20,376 nt of DNA from positions 1 to 20,376 of the forward strand of contig JAKSPP010000011.1 of NCBI GenBank assembly GCA_024404735.1, given 5' to 3'. Source of the stretch: Oscillospiraceae bacterium. Its GTDB lineage: Bacteria > Bacillota > Clostridia > Oscillospirales > Oscillospiraceae. Shown here one piece after another: positions 16,051 to 20,376 of the stretch. The notes under the pieces are model-generated. The model was not told where the DNA came from. It saw only the letters and a program-made list of their open reading frames with translations, and did not search any database. Each line of letters opens with the position of its first letter. Positions within the stretch are counted from its first letter, which is position 1. A program made the translations under genes and the position numbers.

Positions 16051-16665
16051 ATGGCCGTCAGACTAACAAAGAATGAACAGAAGATTCAGAAGGACAGGCT
16101 GAAGCAGTATGAGCGATACCTTCCGACTCTTCAGTTAAAGAAGCAGCAGCTTCAGTCGGTAATAATGAGAGTGAGAGCCGAGCTGGAGCAGACCGAGGCC
16201 GAAAGACTGAAAACAATAGGCGATCTTGATGAATGGATAGATGTATTTGCGGAAAATGCACTGTTCGAAGAAGAGCTGAAGCTTGAAAATCTTATATATC
16301 CGGAGAAGGTAGTAACGGAAACACTGAATATAGCGGGAGTAACAATTCCCGCCTTCAGGGAGCTGACCTTTAAGAAACTGGATTATAAGCCGGAAAATTA
16401 TCCTCTGTGGGTGGATACGGCAGTATTCAAGCTGCGCAAGATTGCCCGTCTTGACGCTATCTACAAAACCTTGCTCAGGCAGGTGGAGCTGCTTGAGGCA
16501 GAGCTTCGGTCAACCTCTCAGAGAGTAAACCTCTTTGAAAAGGTAAAGATACCCGAGTGTAAGGAGAATATCCGCGTAATAGGAGTATTCCTCGGCGACC
16601 AGCAGACAGCGGCCGTAGTACGCGGAAAGATTTCCAAAAAGAAGCTGGAGGGTGCGGCACAATGA
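16051..16665 (+). CDS. atpD: V-type ATPase subunit D, copy 2
   Basis: Identical 204-residue rotor shaft protein to that at 8660, with the same two long helices at the ends and the same ATGA overlap with the subunit I gene. No subunit F gene accompanies this copy either. Confidence 0.93.
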   Translation: MAVRLTKNEQKIQKDRLKQYERYLPTLQLKKQQLQSVIMRVRAELEQTEAERLKTIGDLDEWIDVFAENALFEEELKLENLIYPEKVVTETLNIAGVTIPAFRELTFKKLDYKPENYPLWVDTAVFKLRKIARLDAIYKTLLRQVELLEAELRSTSQRVNLFEKVKIPECKENIRVIGVFLGDQQTAAVVRGKISKKKLEGAAQ

Positions 16666-18506
16666 TAGAAAAAATGAAAAAAGTCTATGTCGTGTCTTCG
16701 GCGCAAAAAAAAGATGAGATGCTAAAGGGTCTCAGAAAGCTCGGATTACTGCACCTTAGCGAGAAAAAGGGAGCAGACAGGGCAGTAACCGAAAAGTACA
16801 TCGAGCTTTCGCAGACGATAAACCTTCTGGCTGATTATGCCCCGGATAAAAAGGAAGCAAAGCCGGAGAAGAAGCCACTTGCAGGTGATGAGGAATTTGC
16901 GGAGATTTATGCCGCAGTAAAAGAGGGCTTTGAAAAAAAGGATTTCCTTACAAAGGAAATAAACCTAACAGTATCCGAAATAGAAAGAATTGCCCCCTGG
17001 GGAGATTTTTCACCCTCTGAAATAGCGGAGCTTAAGGAAGACGGAGTCGAGCTTCACTTTTACAGAATGGGCAAGGCAGAGCTGAAAATGCTGTCGGAGA
17101 ACGAAGAAGCCCGCTTCATAAAGCTATCTTCTGTAGAAAAATCCGAAACCGTTGCAATAATAGGCTCTCTTCCCGCAGGCGTATCCGGAACCGAGCTCAG
17201 CCTTCCCAGTGTAAGCCTTTCGGAGCTTCGTGCATATCTGGCGGAGCTTAAAGAGCAGTATGAAACCAACGAGTATGCTCTTAAGGAGCTTGCCTCCAAT
17301 GATGCAAGCTTTAAGTACCGTCTCATAAAGGCGGAAAGTGAAATTGAGTATTCGGCGGTCGGCGCAAGTACAGAAGGGGACGATGAGCTCTGCTGGCTGT
17401 GCGGTTATATCCCCGATGAGGAAATGCCTTCATTCCGCAGCGCTGCATCGGAAAACGGCTGGGCATATGCGGAGGACGATATTCAGTCGGATGATGAAAC
17501 GGTTCCCACGAAGGTAAAGTACGGAAAGGTATCCGGACTGATAAAGCCTGTATTTGATATACTGGGAATACTTCCGGGATACAGGGAATCCGATATTTCA
17601 ATCTGGTTTCTTCTGTTCTTTGCCCTGTTCTTTGCAATGATAATAGGCGACGGCGGATACGGATTGGTAATCCTTATTGCGACAATCCTGATAAGAGTTA
17701 AGAGCAAGAAGAGCAGTAATGTAACATTCCTTCTGTTTGTACTGTCCATAGCGACGATAGTATGGGGCTGTGTGACGGGAACATGGTTTGCAGCCAAGGG
17801 TGCAATGAACATCCCGTTTCTCAGAATGCTTGTAATACCGAGCTTTGCAACCTATCCCGAGGTATTTAATCTGACCTCGGCAGACAGTCAGAACGGCATA
17901 ATGAAGCTGTCCTTCTCAATAGGCGCAATACAGATGGCAATAGGAAGCCTCATAGCGATAAGAAAGAAAATATCCGAGAAGAATTTAAGCTGGATATCTG
18001 ATTTCGGATGGCTGATAGCAATTATTGCGATGTATATGCTTGCCCTGCAGCTTGTAATAGGCGAGGCAATAAGCATACCTCTTGTATTCGCAATGGTAGG
18101 AGCTGCCTTCGTAATAGTCCTTCTGTTCGGCGGAATGAGTCCGGAAAGAACCTTTGCTCAGGGACTTAAGGCAGGGCTTGCAGATGCATTTACGGTATTC
18201 CTCAATACTGTAAGCTGCTTCGGAAACATAATGAGCTACATAAGGCTCTTTGCAGTCGGAATGGCAGGCGTGGCAATCTCCCAGAGCTTTAATGATATAG
18301 CCGCGGGAATGGGCGGACCGCTGATTATCTTCGGTGCCGTAGTAGTAATAATAGGCCACGTGTTGAACCTTGTAATGTGTTTCCTTTCGGTAGTAGTACA
18401 CGGCGTGCGACTTAATGTCCTGGAGTTTTCCGGACAGGCCGGTATGGAATGGGCAGGAATTGCCTACGAGCCGTTTAAGGAAGACGAGAAACTTAATAAT
18501 AACTAA
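16662..18506 (+). CDS. atpI: V-type ATPase subunit I (membrane stator), copy 2
   Basis: Identical 614-residue stator to that at 9271: soluble N-terminal half, about eight membrane helices from W315, and the essential R528 in SYIRLFAVGMAG. Since this stator is the same in both operons, it must work against both rotor isoforms K1 and K2, which limits how far the rings can differ at the interface. Confidence 0.95.
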   Translation: MIEKMKKVYVVSSAQKKDEMLKGLRKLGLLHLSEKKGADRAVTEKYIELSQTINLLADYAPDKKEAKPEKKPLAGDEEFAEIYAAVKEGFEKKDFLTKEINLTVSEIERIAPWGDFSPSEIAELKEDGVELHFYRMGKAELKMLSENEEARFIKLSSVEKSETVAIIGSLPAGVSGTELSLPSVSLSELRAYLAELKEQYETNEYALKELASNDASFKYRLIKAESEIEYSAVGASTEGDDELCWLCGYIPDEEMPSFRSAASENGWAYAEDDIQSDDETVPTKVKYGKVSGLIKPVFDILGILPGYRESDISIWFLLFFALFFAMIIGDGGYGLVILIATILIRVKSKKSSNVTFLLFVLSIATIVWGCVTGTWFAAKGAMNIPFLRMLVIPSFATYPEVFNLTSADSQNGIMKLSFSIGAIQMAIGSLIAIRKKISEKNLSWISDFGWLIAIIAMYMLALQLVIGEAISIPLVFAMVGAAFVIVLLFGGMSPERTFAQGLKAGLADAFTVFLNTVSCFGNIMSYIRLFAVGMAGVAISQSFNDIAAGMGGPLIIFGAVVVIIGHVLNLVMCFLSVVVHGVRLNVLEFSGQAGMEWAGIAYEPFKEDEKLNNN

Positions 18507-18535
18507 TCTTCATTTAACAAAGGAGAATTAATAAA

Positions 18536-18976
18536 ATGACTTCATCTTTAGCTTTTTTGGGAATGGCAGCAGCTCTCGGCCTTTCTGCACTTGGCTCGGC
18601 TGCGGGTGCAGGCGCAGCAGGTATGTCTTCAATCGGCGCATGGAAGAAGTGCTATGCTAATGGTAAGCCTGCTCCCTTTATTATGGTTGCATTCTCCGGT
18701 GCACCTCTTACTCAGACAATATACGGCTTCCTTCTTATGAACTTCATTAAGTCCGCACTGGAGCGTGGAGTATCTCCTGCGCTTTGCCTGTTTACCGGTG
18801 TTTTCGGTGGTCTTGCAATCGGACTTTCCGGTTTCTTCCAGGGTAAGTGCGCTGCAGCCGCTGCCGATGCTCTCGGCTCAACAGGAAAGGGCGCCGCTAA
18901 CTATTTTATAGTAGTCGGTATTATTGAGACTGTCGCTCTGTTTACTCTCGTTTTCTCCCTGCTTCTTCTTTCCTGA
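18536..18976 (+). CDS. atpK: V-type ATPase rotor subunit K, copy 2 (isoform K2)
   Basis: Rotor-ring proteolipid of 146 residues. Residues 1-75 equal K1; after that it carries E76, V79, S80, A82, C84-L85-F86-T87, L93, F100, K104, A108, A120 and S146. Most changes fall in the loop between helices 2 and 3 and in the first half of helix 3. The ion-site residues T59, Q60, Q102 and E131 are kept. Base divergence starts at 18754 and many changes are silent, so both isoforms have been under purifying selection since an old split. Last gene of operon 2. Confidence 0.95.
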   Translation: MTSSLAFLGMAAALGLSALGSAAGAGAAGMSSIGAWKKCYANGKPAPFIMVAFSGAPLTQTIYGFLLMNFIKSALERGVSPALCLFTGVFGGLAIGLSGFFQGKCAAAAADALGSTGKGAANYFIVVGIIETVALFTLVFSLLLLS

Positions 18977-18991
18977 TTAATTAAAAGAATA

Positions 18992-19028
18992 AATAAAAGG
19001 CCGGCTCAGGATGAGCCGGCCTTTTATT
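18992..19028. terminator. Strong bidirectional terminator
   Basis: AATAAAAGGCCGGCTC (18992-19007) and GAGCCGGCCTTTTATT (19013-19028) form a perfect 16-bp stem with a five-base loop. With A-rich and T-rich flanks it can end operon 2 on the plus strand and the convergent rubredoxin gene on the minus strand. Confidence 0.92.
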
Positions 19029-19051
19029 ACTAAAAACCGTTAATTCATTAA

Positions 19052-19192
19052 TTATGCTTCTTCTGCAAACTGGTCTTTGCCTACACTGCAGATGGGGCAT
19101 TCAAAATCCTCGGGAAGGTCTTCAAATGCAACTCCGTCATGCTCGGCGGGGTCGTAAACATATCCGCATACTTCGCAAACATATTTCTTCAT
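19052..19192 (-). CDS. Rubredoxin, short form
   Basis: Small cytoplasmic one-iron electron carrier of 46 residues. Four iron ligands are present: C6 and C9 in CEVCG, C32 and C35 in CPIC, with YVYDPAEHDG and FEDLPEDF between. It is shorter than the usual 52-54 residues because the loop after DPAE is trimmed, and the common Trp before CP is Phe. GGAGGAAATTCT before ATG gives a strong ribosome site. It probably passes electrons to rubrerythrin during peroxide reduction. Upstream on the same strand, 52 bases away, lies only the last 20 codons of a rubrerythrin, so it seems once to have been the second gene of a rubrerythrin-rubredoxin operon and may now lack its original promoter. Confidence 0.92.
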   Translation of the reverse strand: MKKYVCEVCGYVYDPAEHDGVAFEDLPEDFECPICSVGKDQFAEEA

Positions 19193-19244
19193 AGAATTTC
19201 CTCCGAAGTAAAAACTATTTATCTACGTAAAATAAGAAGATAAA

Positions 19245-19304
19245 TCAGCCGAAGTAACGCTCCAGCAGACCCTTCAGAGCCTTGCCATGTCTAGCTTCGT
19301 TACG
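19245..19304 (-). pseudogene. 3'-terminal fragment of a rubrerythrin gene
   Basis: On the minus strand this encodes RNEARHGKALKGLLERYFG followed by TGA, matching the end of the full rubrerythrin at 19837 (RDEARHGKALKGLLERYFGK). Over 56 bases (19249-19304 versus 19844-19899) there are six differences, five silent and one Asp-to-Asn. Upstream of 19304 similarity stops abruptly. It is either the remnant of a second rubrerythrin gene or the displaced 3' end left by integration of an element. Confidence 0.85.
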
Positions 19305-19371
19305 AGTCCCAACAGATATTCTGCTGAAATACAAAGAATAATAAAATAATAGATGTAGAATCCCACTTTGA

Positions 19372-19557
19372 ATAGGTTTTCACTTTCATGCTCTTCGTCA
19401 TACTAATGCATCTATCCTTGCAGCAAACAACATACCCCTTTCTGCTCTTGTAGAGCATTTAGGGCATGGAAATGCCAATGTTGCCATGCAGTATTATGTA
19501 GCATCAACAACATCGGTAAATGAGAGAATTAAAGCTACATTGAACACAATAGCATAA
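19372..19557 (+). pseudogene. C-terminal remnant of a tyrosine recombinase (phage-type integrase)
   Basis: The frame reads FHFHALRHTNASILAANNIP, then LSALVEHLGHGN and AMQYYVAS, ending with TAA. This contains the HxLRHT box, the LGH box and the catalytic-tyrosine region of the integrase fold (Y in MQYYV). It is cut at the 5' side by an in-frame TGA at 19369-19371, and no N-terminal or core-binding domain is present, so it is inactive. Its presence explains the odd composition and the disturbed rubrerythrin region. Confidence 0.82.
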
Positions 19558-19568
19558 TATTTCTTCTG

Positions 19569-19603
19569 AAAATGGTTGGATATATGAAAATCCAACCATT
19601 TTT
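19569..19603 (+). terminator. Terminator of the integrase remnant
   Basis: AAAATGGTTGGAT (19569-19581) pairs perfectly with ATCCAACCATTTT (19590-19602) over 13 bp, ending in a T run. It lies 11 bases after the integrase stop. Confidence 0.8.
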
Positions 19604-19770
19604 CTATATTTGAAAATCCCACTTTTTTCTCCCACTTTTCCGTAATTCAATCATCGAAGAAAAATCAAAATCCCACCACCGATGACACAAAAGATTTGAA
19701 AATCACCCGTAATTACAATGGCGGTACAAAATGGTATTACCTAAAGTCAATTTTTAGACTTTTATAAACA

Positions 19771-19813
19771 AAAAAGCCGAAATCCATTAAAAAACATAGG
19801 GTTTCGGCTTTTA
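19771..19813 (-). terminator. Terminator of rubrerythrin
   Basis: AAAAGCCGAAATCC and GGGTTTCGGCTTTT form a 14-bp stem (one G-T pair). Read on the minus strand it is followed by a T-rich run, and it starts about 25 bases after the rubrerythrin stop. Its T/A flanks would let it act on both strands. Confidence 0.82.
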
Positions 19814-19836
19814 ATTTGTTGATTTTTCGCTATTTA

Positions 19837-20376
19837 TTACTTACCGAAGTAACGCTCAAGAAGACCCTTCAGAGCCTTGCCGTGTCTTGCTTCGTCGCGG
19901 GCCATCTCATGAACGGTGTCATGAATAGCATCAAGACCGTTCTTCTTTGCGCAGGTAGCAAGCTCAACCTTACCGGCTGTTGCACCGAATTCGCAATCGA
20001 CTCTCCATGCAAGATTTTCCTTGGTGCTTGCCTTCATATGAGACTCGCACTCCTCACCGAGAAGCCCTGCAAACTTGGCTGCATGCTCAGCCTCTTCGTA
20101 AGCTGCCTTTTCCCAGTAAAGACCGATTTCGGGGTAGCCCTCTCTGTGAGCAATTCTTGCCATGCAGAGATACATACCGACTTCACTGCACTCGCCTGTA
20201 AAGTTGGCCTTAAGCTGCTCGAGGATGTAAGCCTTATCTTCTGCGGAAATATCAGCATTATCCTTAACAGTTGCAGCGTAAATGCCAAACTGATGCTCGG
20301 CAGCTAATTTAAGCTCGCCCTCAACCTTCTCAAACATAGCAGCCTTTGCCTTGCAAACGGGGCACTGCTCGGGAGC
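19837..20376 (-). CDS. Reverse-type rubrerythrin (NADH peroxidase component), 5' end missing
   Basis: Cytoplasmic di-iron peroxidase that detoxifies hydrogen peroxide in anaerobes, taking electrons from NADH through rubredoxin-type centres. The frame is open to the right edge. Its first visible residues, APEQCPVCKAKAAMFEKVEG, are the end of an N-terminal rubredoxin-like domain (CPVC ligands), so the domain order is rubredoxin then ferritin-like, the reverse type. The ATG at 20337 is therefore internal. The di-iron motifs are present: ANFTGECSEVGMYL, YEEAEHAAKF and ARDEARHGKA. The protein ends LLERYFGK. Genes further upstream are not visible. Its last 20 codons are repeated at 19245-19304 next to the rubredoxin gene. 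Confidence 0.93.
   Translation of the reverse strand, partial: APEQCPVCKAKAAMFEKVEGELKLAAEHQFGIYAATVKDNADISAEDKAYILEQLKANFTGECSEVGMYLCMARIAHREGYPEIGLYWEKAAYEEAEHAAKFAGLLGEECESHMKASTKENLAWRVDCEFGATAGKVELATCAKKNGLDAIHDTVHEMARDEARHGKALKGLLERYFGK
19844..19899. repeat. Direct repeat of rubrerythrin 3' end (attachment-site-like), right copy
   Basis: This 56-base segment matches 19249-19304 at 50 positions in the same orientation, starting in the last codons of both genes and stopping sharply. With integrase debris between the copies it resembles an attL/attR pair in the 3' end of a coding gene. The silent-site differences would mean that the element brought a variant 3' end. Confidence 0.5.

Larger units (their letters stand above)
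11892..18753. repeat. Long direct repeat, copy 2 (ATPase genes E to mid-K)
   Basis: Second copy of the 6862-bp block described at 4501-11362, in the same orientation. Upstream of 11892 the sequence is unrelated to that before 4501. Downstream of 18753 it is homologous but about 23% different (52 of ~225 bases by my hand count) until the K stop codon, then unrelated. Confidence 0.93.
19305..19836. mobile_element. Decayed integrated element between two rubrerythrin 3' ends
   Basis: This 532-bp AT-rich stretch is bounded by two direct copies of the rubrerythrin 3' end. It holds the tail of a tyrosine recombinase (19372-19557), that gene's terminator, several copies of TCCCAC, an open but startless frame on the plus strand at 19588-19767 (encoding KITRNYNGGTKWYYLKS near its end) and the rubrerythrin terminator. 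No transposase or IS ends are seen. I read it as the residue of a genomic island or prophage after internal deletion. Confidence 0.6.

Noticed and set aside
4501..18753. Composite transposon as the cause of the duplication
   Set aside because: No transposase, terminal inverted repeats or target duplications were seen at 4501, 11362, 11892 or 18753.
19816..20307. 163-codon plus-strand frame opposite rubrerythrin
   Set aside because: It is the antisense shadow of a clear rubrerythrin gene and has no ribosome site or recognisable motifs.
1..20376. CRISPR array or other defence locus
   Set aside because: No short regularly spaced repeats and no cas or toxin-antitoxin genes were found; the only long repeat is the ATPase operon.

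Overview
The window looks like chromosomal DNA of an anaerobic, fermentative low-GC Gram-positive bacterium, most likely a gut-type clostridium. This rests on a stand-alone butyrate kinase, a reverse-type rubrerythrin with a small rubredoxin, strong AGGAGG-type ribosome sites, sigma-A promoters and many hairpin-plus-T-run terminators. The exact genus cannot be read from the sequence.

Layout. Positions 1-1574 hold the 3' part of a family 5 solute-binding protein (ABC uptake of peptides or similar). A strong hairpin follows, then two translationally coupled paralogous genes for small cupin-like proteins with a C-terminal four-cysteine cluster (1672-2843). Next come a tRNA-Leu(CAA) with its own promoter and terminator (2878-3049) and butyrate kinase (3079-4170). 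From 4230 to 18976 the window holds two complete tandem copies of a seven-gene V-type ATPase operon, E - DUF2764 - A - B - D - I - K. Each copy has its own promoter and terminator. Downstream, in the opposite orientation, lie a 46-residue rubredoxin, a 20-codon leftover of a rubrerythrin 3' end, a decayed integrated element with the tail of a tyrosine recombinase, and a full rubrerythrin gene that runs off the right edge.

The main point of interest is the duplication. From two bases before the start codon of subunit E to codon 73 of subunit K, the copies (4501-11362 and 11892-18753, offset 7391) appear identical apart from one silent change that I found. The last half of K differs at about 23% of bases, and the two upstream leaders are unrelated. 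This pattern suggests two old, diverged operons whose bodies were recently homogenised, or an assembly fault that copies this pattern. If real, the cell has one set of V1 and stator parts but two different membrane rotor subunits under two different promoters. Both K proteins keep the residues that bind Na+ in Enterococcus NtpK, so a Na+-translocating enzyme is likely.

The first operon's leader carries three dyads resembling the Rex (NADH/NAD+ sensor) operator, spaced exactly 20 bp apart, the last overlapping the -35 box. This would tie that pump to fermentative redox state. At the right end, the rubrerythrin 3' end occurs twice in direct orientation on either side of integrase debris, as expected if an element had integrated in the 3' end of the gene and separated it from its rubredoxin partner.
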